The notes under the pieces are model-generated. The model searched no databases. It was given only the letters and a program-made list of their open reading frames with translations, and was not told the origin of the DNA. DNA of 33,499 nt from an uncultured Clostridia bacterium. Lineage in GTDB: Bacteria; Bacillota; Clostridia; Christensenellales; UBA1242. Below, in pieces: positions 17,166-24,656 of this stretch; position 1 is the first letter of the stretch, and each line of letters begins with the position of its first letter. A program made the position numbers and the translations under genes. The stretch spans positions 1 through 33,499 of the forward strand of contig CALVMK010000055.1 of assembly GCA_944345545.1 (NCBI GenBank), in the 5' to 3' direction.

Positions 17166-19163
17166 ATGTTAAATGAAAGCGAATTAAATGAAGAAAAAAA
17201 ATATTTGCAAAAAACTTTTGAAAGACTTAATTACAAAATTGATGTTTTAAATCAAACCTTGGAAAATTACAATTTTAGAACTCATGAACTTTCTAAGTTT
17301 ATTGCAGAGAATTTTTATGATATGGACGCTCAAGAAGCAGCTGTTCAAAGAAATTTGTTAGACAACTTAAATTTAGAGAAGGCGGGCGTTGAGCACGCCC
17401 TCTTTAAATGTGAAAAACAAGCACAAAAGCCTTATTTTGGTAGAATTGATTTTGTTGAAAATGGGGATAGTGTTTGTGAAAGTTGTTATATTGGAATTTC
17501 ATATTTAGAAAACCCAGATGGTTTTCCTTTTGTTATAGATTGGCGTGCTCCTATTTCTAGTTTATATTACGACTACGAATTGGGTAAGGCTTCATATTCA
17601 GCCCCTGATGGAACAATTAATGGTGAAATTTTATTAAAAAGACAATATAAAATAGAAGGAGAAAAACTTGTTTTTGCTTTTGATAGTTCTGTTACTATTA
17701 ATGATGAAATTTTGCAAGATGCACTTGGACAAAATTCTGGCTCTAAAATGAAACAAATAGTTTCTACCATACAAAAAGAACAAAATAAAATTATTAGAAG
17801 CAATGATTTTGAAAATATTCTTGTTCAAGGTATTGCAGGCTCTGGTAAAACTTCTATTGCACTTCATAGAATTGCTTATTTACTCTATAAAAACAAATTA
17901 TCATCTAAAGATATTGTGATTATTTCTCCAAGTTCGCTTTTTTCAGATTATATATCTGATGTTTTACCAGAACTTGGTGAACAAAATGTTTATGCAACAA
18001 CGTTTGAAGAAATAGCTAAGGAAGAATTAGATGGCATTTTAGATTTTGAAAGCAGATTAGATATGCTTGAAAGTTTGTTAGCTGGTAATTTTGAACGTGC
18101 TAAAGAAGTTAATTATAAGGAAAGCCCTGAGTTTTTTCAAAGTTTAAAAACATTTTTAAATAGTTTTGTAGATATAAATTTTGAAGCCAAAGATATCAAT
18201 TTGGGTGATAAAAAAATAAAGGCTGATATTATTAATAATCTTTATAACGAAAGATATAAATCAAAAAAACCATCTGTTAGAATTGAATGGATAGCAGATT
18301 ATGTTATTGACCAACTTGGTGCAGAAAACAAGAATGTTGATGCTATTAGTTCTAGAATTAAAAAAGTTCTTTTAGGAATGTTTAGAATTAACAACATTAC
18401 TGAAATATATATAACCTTTTTAAAAATGATTGGAATGAAAGATAACATCTTTATTAGTAAAAAAACTTTACGATTTGAAGATGTTGCTCCAATTCTTTAT
18501 ATTAAAGATTATCTTTTAGGAACTAATCAATACAAGGAGTTTAAGTTTGCTGTAATTGATGAAATGCAAGATTATAGTGAAATTGCTTTAGATTTGATTT
18601 CTAAAAGATATCCATGTCCAAAAACTATTTTAGGAGATATTTATCAAAGCGTTGAAAGAATTTTAAATCATGCTTATTTAGATAATCTTTGTAAACTTTT
18701 AAATGATGCAAAACTTGTAAAACTTGCAAAAACTTATCGTTCAACAAAAGAGATTACTGAATATTCTCAAAATCTTATTGGTCTAAGTGGAGCAATTAAT
18801 TTTGAACGTCATGGTGATAAGGTTAAGGTTATAAAAAGTCAAAATTTATTAGAAGAACTTAAAACAGAAATCCAAGATTGTAAAGGTAAAGCTTTTAAAC
18901 ACATTGCTATTATAACTCCAACTATGAAAGAAGCAGAAGAACTTTATATAAATCATCCTGAATTAGAAAACGCTGTTTTAATTTCAGATAATACAAGTGA
19001 ACTTCCAGATGGTGTTATTATATTGTCTTCTCTTTTAAGTAAAGGGCTTGAGTTCGATGCGGTTATTTCAGTTAGAAAAAAACCTGAAAACTATTTGGAA
19101 AAGAATGCAGATTACATTGCTTCAACTAGGGCTCTTCACAAGCTTTGTGTTATTGAAGTGTAG
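17166..19163 (+). CDS. helD: HelD-like UvrD/Rep-family helicase
   Basis: HelD proteins are superfamily 1 ATPases that bind RNA polymerase and remove it from stalled complexes. Diagnostic features are the N-terminal coiled coil (about 1-80), the HelD motif DWRAPISSLYYD at about 125, Walker A GIAGSGKT at 222-229 and the motif II stretch VIDEMQDYS from 463. TYRST of motif IV follows, and the C-terminal SKGLEFDAVI and YIASTRALHKL match motifs V and VI. At 665 residues it is about 100 shorter than Bacillus HelD, with much of the difference probably in the middle arm. The ribosome-binding site is weak (AAGGTGG at 12 bases), so coupling to the lipoprotein gene is likely. Confidence 0.88.
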   Translation: MLNESELNEEKKYLQKTFERLNYKIDVLNQTLENYNFRTHELSKFIAENFYDMDAQEAAVQRNLLDNLNLEKAGVEHALFKCEKQAQKPYFGRIDFVENGDSVCESCYIGISYLENPDGFPFVIDWRAPISSLYYDYELGKASYSAPDGTINGEILLKRQYKIEGEKLVFAFDSSVTINDEILQDALGQNSGSKMKQIVSTIQKEQNKIIRSNDFENILVQGIAGSGKTSIALHRIAYLLYKNKLSSKDIVIISPSSLFSDYISDVLPELGEQNVYATTFEEIAKEELDGILDFESRLDMLESLLAGNFERAKEVNYKESPEFFQSLKTFLNSFVDINFEAKDINLGDKKIKADIINNLYNERYKSKKPSVRIEWIADYVIDQLGAENKNVDAISSRIKKVLLGMFRINNITEIYITFLKMIGMKDNIFISKKTLRFEDVAPILYIKDYLLGTNQYKEFKFAVIDEMQDYSEIALDLISKRYPCPKTILGDIYQSVERILNHAYLDNLCKLLNDAKLVKLAKTYRSTKEITEYSQNLIGLSGAINFERHGDKVKVIKSQNLLEELKTEIQDCKGKAFKHIAIITPTMKEAEELYINHPELENAVLISDNTSELPDGVIILSSLLSKGLEFDAVISVRKKPENYLEKNADYIASTRALHKLCVIEV

Positions 19164-19185
19164 TTTAAGTTTTTGTGTTGTTAAA

Positions 19186-19283
19186 CTGCTTTAATGACCC
19201 TTTGCGAGTTTGGGCTATGCCAAAAAAAAGTGCTTTGCACTTTTAGTGCGAATTATTCGCACACTCGCAAAGGGTTAAGGCAG
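19186..19283. other. Cloverleaf-like structured element between helD and the oxidoreductase operon
   Basis: A perfect 13-bp outer stem (19197-19209 with 19263-19275) encloses three back-to-back hairpins: 19210-19223 (4 bp), 19226-19244 (8 bp, TTT loop) and 19246-19262 (7 bp, TTA loop). An 8-bp outer extension (19186-19193 with 19276-19283, one G-U) continues outside a 3-base bulge. Almost every base is in a stem. It is richer in G+C than its surroundings. It has no T run, no tRNA features and no open frame. It could be a structured RNA, a leader, or a mobile or repetitive palindrome. Confidence 0.6.
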
Positions 19284-19315
19284 AACAAACTGAACATTTT
19301 TAAAAGGAGTGTTGT

Positions 19316-20668
19316 ATGACATACGATTATGCTGTTATTGGTGGTGGAATTATAGGCACTGCGATATTCAATAAAATTATAAGAAAAAATAAATCTTGCA
19401 TTTTAATAGAGCGAGAGTTAGATATTGCCACAGGTGCAACAAAGGCCAATAGTGGACTTGTTCACGCAGGCTTTGATGCTGAAACTGGGTCATTAAAGGC
19501 AAAATTTAATGTAAGAGGCAATTATTTAATAGAAGAATTAGCAAAAGAGTTAAACATACCTTTTAAAAGAACAGGAGCATTAGTTGTTGGAAATGATTTA
19601 GAAAAACTTAATAATTTAAAAACGCGTGGTGAAAACAACGGAGTAAAAGAATTAGAAATAATAAATAGAGATAAGTTAAAAGAACTTGTTCCAAACTTAA
19701 AAGAAGATATAAAATATGCTTTATATGCAAAAACTGCTGGAGTCATTTCACCTTACATATTTGCAATAGCATTAGCAGAAGAAGGTGTTATAAATGGCGG
19801 AGATTTTAAACTTGGTTTTGAAATAACTAATATTGAAGAAGAAAAAAATATATTTAAAATTTATTCTAAAGATAACATAATTGAAGCCAAAAAAGTCATA
19901 AACTGTGCAGGTGCAGGATTTAATGAGATTTCAAAATTTTTGAAAGTGGAAGAATATCCAATAAAATTTAGAAGAGGAGAATATATTGTTTTAGATAAAT
20001 CCGAATTTGTTAAATTGTCGATATTCCCTTTGCCCACAAACTTAGGAAAAGGTATTCTTGCAACCCCTACAATAGATGGAAACATTTTGTTAGGTCCAAC
20101 GGCAGAAGATATTGAAGACTATAACACAGAAACAACAACAGAAGGTATTGATAAAATTTTAGGTTATATAAATTCAACATTTGATAATGTTCCGTTAAAT
20201 AAAACTATAAGACAATTTTCTGGCATAAGGGTTTCATGTGGAGAAGATTTTGTTGTAGAAAAAAGCAAAAAAAATCAAAATGTTGTTCTAGTTGCAGGAA
20301 TTAATTCTCCTGGTTTAAGTTCAGCTCCTGCTATTGCAGAATTTGTTGTAGAAGAACTTTTTGAAGAAAAAGCTCAAGATAAAATAATGAAAAGAAGAAG
20401 TCCGTATTTTACTGAAAATGCTGGAAAGATAATTTGCAGATGTGAAAAAATAGGAGAAAATGAAATTATTAATGCGATAAATGCACCAATCCCTGCAATA
20501 ACTGTTGATGCTATTAAAAGAAGAGTAAGGGCAGGAATGGGAAGGTGCCAAGGTGGACAGTGCATGCTTGAAGTTTGCAAGCTTATAGCAAGAAATAAAG
20601 GATTAAAACTTGAAGATATTAAAAAAGAAAGCAAAAATAGCTATATCATGTTTAAGGGGGAAAATTAA
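19316..20668 (+). CDS. FAD-dependent oxidoreductase with C-terminal [2Fe-2S] BFD-like domain (GlpA/LhgO-like)
   Basis: This 450-residue member of the DAO family has an N-terminal FAD site (VIGGGIIG at 7-14) and the motif ATGATKANSGLVHAGFD. The closest functional relatives are the anaerobic glycerol-3-phosphate dehydrogenase large subunit and L-2-hydroxyglutarate oxidase types. A C-terminal domain has four cysteines (C374, C376, C411, C416) spaced as in BFD-like [2Fe-2S] domains. An AGGAG site is seven bases before the ATG. The next gene starts on the base after the stop. In Clostridia this trio with a second flavoprotein and DUF1667 is usually linked to glycerol metabolism, but no glpK is visible, so the substrate is open. 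Confidence 0.88.
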   Translation: MTYDYAVIGGGIIGTAIFNKIIRKNKSCILIERELDIATGATKANSGLVHAGFDAETGSLKAKFNVRGNYLIEELAKELNIPFKRTGALVVGNDLEKLNNLKTRGENNGVKELEIINRDKLKELVPNLKEDIKYALYAKTAGVISPYIFAIALAEEGVINGGDFKLGFEITNIEEEKNIFKIYSKDNIIEAKKVINCAGAGFNEISKFLKVEEYPIKFRRGEYIVLDKSEFVKLSIFPLPTNLGKGILATPTIDGNILLGPTAEDIEDYNTETTTEGIDKILGYINSTFDNVPLNKTIRQFSGIRVSCGEDFVVEKSKKNQNVVLVAGINSPGLSSAPAIAEFVVEELFEEKAQDKIMKRRSPYFTENAGKIICRCEKIGENEIINAINAPIPAITVDAIKRRVRAGMGRCQGGQCMLEVCKLIARNKGLKLEDIKKESKNSYIMFKGEN

Positions 20669-21886
20669 ATGAAAACAGATGTAGTGGTTATAGGCGGTGG
20701 ACCTTCTGGAATGTCGGCAGCTTTAAAGGCAAGTGAACAAGGTGCAAAAGTTCTTTTAGTTGATGTTGAATCAAGGTTAGGTGGAATATTAAATCAATGT
20801 ATTCATAACGGCTTTGGCTTAAAGCATTTTAAAGAAGAATTAACTGGACCTGAATATGCTAATAGATTGGCTAATGAAGTTTATAAAGATAAAAACATTG
20901 AAGTAAAACTTAACAGTTATGTAAACTATATTGACAAAAATAAAGTGTTTGTTTTAACAGAAAAGGGACAAGAAATTATTGAATGTTCTTCAATTATACT
21001 ATCTGCTGGGGCTAGAGAAAGGACAAGCGGTGAAATATATTTAAAAGGCAAAAGGTTAGCAGGAGTTTACACAGCAGGAACAGCACAAAAAATGGTTAAC
21101 TTTTATGGAAAACTACCTGGAAAAAAGATAGTTATTCTTGGAAGTGGAGATATAGGTTTAATTATGGCTAGACGAATGACGCTAGAAGGTGCTGAAGTAA
21201 AACTTGTATTAGAAATAATGGGACATTCATCTGGACTAAGAAGAAATATAAGGCAATGTATTGAAGATTTTAATATTCCCCTTTTGTTTAATCACACAAT
21301 AACAAAAGTTGTTGGAGATGAAAGAGTATGTGGAGTATATTACGCAGAAGTTGATGAAAATAAAAAACCCAAGTTAGAGACGGAAAAATATATAGATTGT
21401 GATTGTGTTTTACTTTCGGTTGGACTAATTCCTGAAAATACTTTGCTTCCAAAACAAACATTAAGAGAAAAATTTGTTGTAGTTGATGATGAAAGACAAA
21501 CAAGCGTAGATGGTATTTTTATTTGCGGAAATGTTCTTCACATTCACGATTTAGCGGATAATGCTACTGAAGAAGGAGAAATCGCAGGAAAGTTTGCTGG
21601 ATTATATGCATTAAATAAACTAAAAAAATATGTTAAAGTTATCATAAACTTTTCTAATAAAATATCTTATTGTATGCCAAAACTCGTTAATAAAAAAACT
21701 GAAGGAAAATTCACTATTTATATGCGAGCAAACAACAATTTTATTAAAAAGTTTATAACAGTAAAAAGTGGAGATAACATTATTGCAAAAAAGTTTTGTG
21801 TTGGAATAACAACAGGAGAAATGCAAGAAATAGAAGTTGAATACTCAAAGGTTAATGGCGACCTTTACGTTGATATTGAGGGGTAA
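20669..21886 (+). CDS. NAD(P)/FAD-dependent oxidoreductase, second subunit (Pyr_redox_2)
   Basis: This 405-residue protein has an FAD site VIGGGPSGMSAA at about 7-18 and a second dinucleotide fold IVILGSGDIGLIMARRM at about 150-166. The late motif VDGIFICGNVLHIHDLADNATEEGEIAGKFA matches the FAD-contacting end of pyridine nucleotide-disulfide reductase-like proteins. The conserved block RLGGILNQCIHNGFG is typical of the clostridial partner of GlpA-like dehydrogenases. It likely shuttles electrons between the BFD iron-sulfur subunit and NAD(H) or a quinone-like acceptor. AGGGGG precedes the start. The C-terminal 60 residues probably form an extra domain. Confidence 0.87.
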   Translation: MKTDVVVIGGGPSGMSAALKASEQGAKVLLVDVESRLGGILNQCIHNGFGLKHFKEELTGPEYANRLANEVYKDKNIEVKLNSYVNYIDKNKVFVLTEKGQEIIECSSIILSAGARERTSGEIYLKGKRLAGVYTAGTAQKMVNFYGKLPGKKIVILGSGDIGLIMARRMTLEGAEVKLVLEIMGHSSGLRRNIRQCIEDFNIPLLFNHTITKVVGDERVCGVYYAEVDENKKPKLETEKYIDCDCVLLSVGLIPENTLLPKQTLREKFVVVDDERQTSVDGIFICGNVLHIHDLADNATEEGEIAGKFAGLYALNKLKKYVKVIINFSNKISYCMPKLVNKKTEGKFTIYMRANNNFIKKFITVKSGDNIIAKKFCVGITTGEMQEIEVEYSKVNGDLYVDIEG

Positions 21887-21889
21887 GTT

Positions 21890-22231
21890 ATGGAAACAAT
21901 TTGCATATGTTGCCCAATAGGGTGCAGATTAAAAGTGGAAAAAATTGATGGAGAGATTGTTGTTACAGGCAATTCATGTCCAAGGGGCAAAGATTATGGA
22001 ATAAGTGAATTTACTTTTCCAAAAAGAGTTCTTACAACAAGTTTAGTTTTTCCTAATGTTACGTACACTTTAAAAACAACAACAGCTTTGCCAAAAGAAA
22101 GAGTTAAAGAAGCTTTAAAAGAGATTAAAAAAATTGGTTACAAAGAATGTAATATAGGCGACGTTTTAATAAAGAATATTATAAATAGTGATGCAGATGT
22201 TGTTGTTACAGGTAAAATAGAAAATGCTTAA
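21890..22231 (+). CDS. DUF1667 domain-containing protein
   Basis: This 113-residue protein begins with a cysteine cluster, CICCPIGCRL (C5, C7, C8, C12), followed by GNSCPRGKDYG, which is the DUF1667 pattern and looks like a metal or iron-sulfur site. The remainder (FPKRVLTTSLVF, KERVKEALKEI, VVVTGKI) also fits the family. DUF1667 is regularly the third gene after the two flavoproteins upstream; its exact role is unknown and may be electron transfer. It starts 3 bases after the previous stop with a strong GAGGGG site. It ends the operon, followed by a convergent gene. Confidence 0.88.
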   Translation: METICICCPIGCRLKVEKIDGEIVVTGNSCPRGKDYGISEFTFPKRVLTTSLVFPNVTYTLKTTTALPKERVKEALKEIKKIGYKECNIGDVLIKNIINSDADVVVTGKIENA

Positions 22232-22300
22232 AAAGTTTGTTAAGTGAATGCTTAAAAAACTTAGTAATAGTAATCTAACATTAAAAACAATAACAAACTA

Positions 22301-22329
22301 AAAGAACTTATCGCAAGATAAAGTTCTTT
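22301..22329. terminator. Hairpin between convergent genes
   Basis: A 12-bp stem (22301-22312 with 22317-22329, one bulged T) is capped by a GCAA loop. It lies between DUF1667 (+) and DUF378 (-). The T-rich stretch after it is imperfect on both strands, so a bidirectional terminator is likely but not certain. Confidence 0.55.
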
Positions 22330-22361
22330 CTATTATTAAAAATATAAACAATATTTAAGAT

Positions 22362-22937
22362 TTAGTTGTCTAAATCTTCTTCATTAAAATCTTTATATCC
22401 TAAACTTCTATAGTCAATGTGGTTATTACCATTGTTATTATGCGACATATATTCATGATTTTGGTTTTGGTTGTTATTATTAGTGTAGTTTTCATTCATA
22501 GAGAAATTATTGTTTTGATTGGTATTTTCATAGTTTTGATATCTAGACATATCACGCGGAAAATTTCTTTGATTATTGTTTGAGTTATAATAGTTTGTGT
22601 TAGACATATCTAAGCCTGCTTCACTATTTGAGTTTTGAAAAGAGGATTTTTGCGTTTGATTATTTCCTGAGTTATTTGCATGTGTAACTTCTTCAGCTAA
22701 AACATCTTTTTTCTTTTTTTCAAAGCCGTCATCATTAATTTTAATTCTGCCTTTTCCTCTAAAAGCTTGCACTACTATCCAGATTGCAGCAACTCCAATA
22801 AAAAAATATACAATTCTTGAAAACATGCTAGCTTGAGAGCCAAAAAGTCCAGCCACAAAATCATATTGTAAAGCTCCTATTGAAAGCCAGTTTAACGCAC
22901 CTAAAAGAATTAGAATAAAAGAAACAAAGGTAATCAT
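22362..22937 (-). CDS. DUF378 membrane protein with Asn-rich tail
   Basis: The first 65 residues form the DUF378 (YuzA-like) domain: TM1 at about 2-22 with LGALNWLSIGA, and TM2 at about 40-58. A basic segment (FRGKGRIKI) follows. Residues of about 87-191 are a low-complexity tail dominated by Asn, with Gln, Ser and Tyr, that would be cytoplasmic or external depending on topology. Typical DUF378 proteins are under 100 residues, so the tail is an addition. AGGAGA is six bases before the ATG. It is one of only two clear minus-strand genes in the right arm. Confidence 0.82.
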   Translation of the reverse strand: MITFVSFILILLGALNWLSIGALQYDFVAGLFGSQASMFSRIVYFFIGVAAIWIVVQAFRGKGRIKINDDGFEKKKKDVLAEEVTHANNSGNNQTQKSSFQNSNSEAGLDMSNTNYYNSNNNQRNFPRDMSRYQNYENTNQNNNFSMNENYTNNNNQNQNHEYMSHNNNGNNHIDYRSLGYKDFNEEDLDN

Positions 22938-22984
22938 AAAATCTCCTAAAATTAATATAGATTATGAATATTGTGTGCAGATTT

Positions 22985-22997
22985 GCATATTATATGC
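22985..22997. promoter_or_regulatory. Perfect palindrome over the DUF378 -10 region
   Basis: GCATAT-T-ATATGC is a perfect 13-base dyad. On the minus strand it contains TATAAT (22994-22989), 52 bases before the DUF378 start. No convincing -35 is visible. It may be an operator on this promoter, in the divergent region shared with greA. Confidence 0.4.
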
Positions 22998-23030
22998 GTG
23001 TAGGTTTTTAAAAAAACTTTAACAAATTCC

Positions 23031-23059
23031 TTGACAAGAGAATATAATAAGTCTATAAT
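23031..23059 (+). promoter_or_regulatory. greA promoter, consensus sigma-A
   Basis: Perfect TTGACA (23031-23036), 17 bases, perfect TATAAT (23054-23059). The start is near 23066. The leader of about 80 bases begins with a small hairpin, GTCT-AGGT-AGAC. Confidence 0.9.
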
Positions 23060-23146
23060 CTCGATTGTCTAGGTAGACGCAAAAGGTTTAAAAAAAGTTA
23101 TGGTCTTTGAAAAAAGATTGAATTTTTTTTATTAGGAGGGAAAACA

Positions 23147-23617
23147 ATGACAGCAACATTTTTAACACCAGAAGGAAAAAAACAACTTGAAGAAAAATTA
23201 GAGTATTACAAAACAGTTAGAAGACCAGAAATTTCTGCAAAAATAGGAATTGCAAGAGAATATGGCGACCTTAGTGAAAACGCTGAATATGATGCAGCAA
23301 AAGAAGAACAAGCTTTGTTAGAAGCAGAAATTATGGAAATGGAAAATAAACTTCGTAATGCGGTTATTATAAATAAGGACAAAATCAATACAGATAAAGT
23401 TAGCATTGGTTGCACAGTAAAAATTTATGATGCAGAGTTTGATGAAGAAGTTGAATATCAAATTATTGGTTCAACTGAAAGTAACCCTTTAAAAGGTTTG
23501 ATAAGTAATGAATCTCCTGTTGGTAGAGCTTTAATAGGAAAAAAAGTAGGGGACACAGTAGTAGTTGAAACTCCTGCAGGTCCAAGCACCTTAAAAGTTT
23601 TAGAAATAAGAGCGTAA
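23147..23617 (+). CDS. greA: Transcription elongation factor GreA
   Basis: GreA inserts its coiled coil into the RNA polymerase secondary channel and triggers cleavage of backtracked RNA. The 156-residue length is standard. The N-terminal coiled coil covers about 1-75, with the tip motif GDLSENAEYDAAKEEQ bearing the catalytic acidic residues. The C-terminal FKBP-like domain includes SPVGRALIGKKVGDTVVVETPAG. AGGAGG precedes the ATG. A promoter with perfect -35 and -10 and a terminator on each side show it is monocistronic and probably highly expressed. Confidence 0.97.
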   Translation: MTATFLTPEGKKQLEEKLEYYKTVRRPEISAKIGIAREYGDLSENAEYDAAKEEQALLEAEIMEMENKLRNAVIINKDKINTDKVSIGCTVKIYDAEFDEEVEYQIIGSTESNPLKGLISNESPVGRALIGKKVGDTVVVETPAGPSTLKVLEIRA

Positions 23618-23621
23618 AGAT

Positions 23622-23660
23622 AAAAAGGCAAGCACTTTAAAATTGTGTTTGTCTTTTTTT
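23622..23660 (+). terminator. greA terminator
   Basis: A stem of about 14 bp (23622-23635 with 23645-23658, two G-U pairs), nine-base loop and T run, starting 4 bases after the greA stop. Confidence 0.82.
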
Positions 23661-23754
23661 AATTGTTGAAATGGTAATAAGTTTTTTAAGTAATATTTTA
23701 CAATATATCAAAAAATTTAGAGAAAAAATTTAAAATAAATTGTAAAAGATAAAC

Positions 23755-23786
23755 AAAAAAGTCATCGCATAAACGATGACTTTTTT
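23755..23786 (-). terminator. Terminator of the small membrane protein gene, symmetric
   Basis: A perfect 13-bp stem (23755-23767 with 23774-23786) with A and T runs at the ends and a 6-base loop. It ends 2 bases after the stop of the minus-strand gene and could also stop read-through from greA. Confidence 0.88.
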
Positions 23787-23788
23787 GC

Positions 23789-24010
23789 TTAAATGTTCAA
23801 TAAACGCAAAATGTGCTTGCTAACTATCATTAATATTAAGTCAAGAATCCAAACGATAGTAAAACCAAATATTAATCTTATTAAGCCTGCAACTATTTTT
23901 CCTTCCATGAATCTTGTAACAAACCCGCAAATCCATGCTGTAACTGGGATTATAGCTAAGATTACGCTTACTAGATAGCCAAGTCCAAAATAATCACTTC
24001 TTTTTGCCAT
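23789..24010 (-). CDS. Small two-TM membrane protein, unknown function
   Basis: This protein has 73 residues and two hydrophobic segments (about 9-32 and 42-68) separated by RFMEGKIVAG. Apart from a short N-terminal MAKRSDY it is almost entirely membrane-embedded. I do not recognise the family. AGGAGAG lies nine bases before the ATG, and a strong terminator follows immediately, both of which support a real gene. It runs against the leading-strand direction of its neighbours. Confidence 0.7.
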   Translation of the reverse strand: MAKRSDYFGLGYLVSVILAIIPVTAWICGFVTRFMEGKIVAGLIRLIFGFTIVWILDLILMIVSKHILRLLNI

Positions 24011-24202
24011 TTTACTTTCTCTCCTTTTTTATAATTCGCTTTTCAGCGAGCAAAGCTTTAAATTTCTTTAAATCTTCCTTTTATTATATTAAATCTTTTT
24101 TATGTAAATGTCAATTATTATATAAAACTATTTTTTTCTTCATTTTTATATTTTTTATGTCAATAAAAAAAATTAAATTCTATTAGTTTACTTTTTTCTT
24201 TA

Positions 24203-24240
24203 ATTTTTTACAAAATTAGTTGACATATTTTGTAAAAAAT
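24203..24240. promoter_or_regulatory. Perfect inverted repeat framing the -35 of the Spo0A-like gene
   Basis: Arms of 14 bases (24203-24216 and 24227-24240) are perfectly complementary and separated by 10 bases that hold the -35. Each arm contains a near-symmetric TTTT(AC/GT)AAAA core; the cores are 22 bp apart, about two helical turns. This is a strong operator candidate for a dimeric or tetrameric regulator. Confidence 0.65.
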
Positions 24241-24248
24241 AGTATTTT
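24220..24248 (+). promoter_or_regulatory. Promoter of the Spo0A-C-like gene
   Basis: TTGACA (24220-24225), 17 bases, TATTTT (24243-24248; four of six). The start is near 24255, only about 13 bases before the ATG and at the edge of the AAGGAG site. Confidence 0.55.
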
Positions 24249-24267
24249 AAGACTAAGGAGTTTCAAA

Positions 24268-24603
24268 ATGGAAAATTTAAGGAGATTTAGTGAGGGACAA
24301 AATGTTTTTATTAATAATCTTTTAACAGAAAACGATGTTAATTTAAAATGGATAGGAAGGCAATATATAAAAGATATTGTAGAAATGTTAAACTATGACA
24401 ATTCCATGTTGAAATCGTTAAATAACTATGTGTATCCTGTTATAGCAGAAAGGTATAAAACAAAGCCAAGCAATGTTGAAAAAAGTGTGAGAAATGCCAT
24501 TGCCAAATCTGCTTATTATAAAAAGGGAAAAGACGCAACAAATAAAACAATTTTAACTGAGCTGGTCGAAAAATTGAAAATATTTTCTTCTAATAACCCC
24601 TAA
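24268..24603 (+). CDS. Stand-alone Spo0A C-terminal (DNA-binding) domain protein
   Basis: From the ATG at 24268 (AAGGAG at 24255-24260) this is a 111-residue protein that aligns over nearly its whole length with the Spo0A effector domain. WIGRQYIKDIVEMLNYDN corresponds to the IKGYxYLREAI region, YVYPVIAERYKTKPSNVEKSVRNAI to the [24 protein letters not shown] recognition helix region, and TNKTILTELVEKL to the last helix. There is no receiver domain: only about 20 residues precede the domain, and upstream sequence is promoter. It is therefore not controlled by phosphorylation in cis. In spore-formers Spo0A itself is a receiver-effector fusion. Whether this protein binds 0A boxes is unknown; the promoter repeat suggests autoregulation. 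Confidence 0.8.
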   Translation: MENLRRFSEGQNVFINNLLTENDVNLKWIGRQYIKDIVEMLNYDNSMLKSLNNYVYPVIAERYKTKPSNVEKSVRNAIAKSAYYKKGKDATNKTILTELVEKLKIFSSNNP

Positions 24604-24608
24604 GCAAG

Positions 24609-24638
24609 TTGACAATTAAAAGCTTAGCGGGTTATAAT
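24609..24638 (+). promoter_or_regulatory. yqeY promoter
   Basis: TTGACA (24609-24614), 18 bases, TATAAT (24633-24638). It begins only 5 bases after the Spo0A-C-like stop codon. Confidence 0.8.
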
Positions 24639-24656
24639 ATTTTCTAGGAGAATATT

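Noticed and set aside
24220-24267. Extended N-terminus for the Spo0A-like protein
   Set aside because: The extension begins on the -35 hexamer itself; the ATG at 24268 has AAGGAG at correct spacing.
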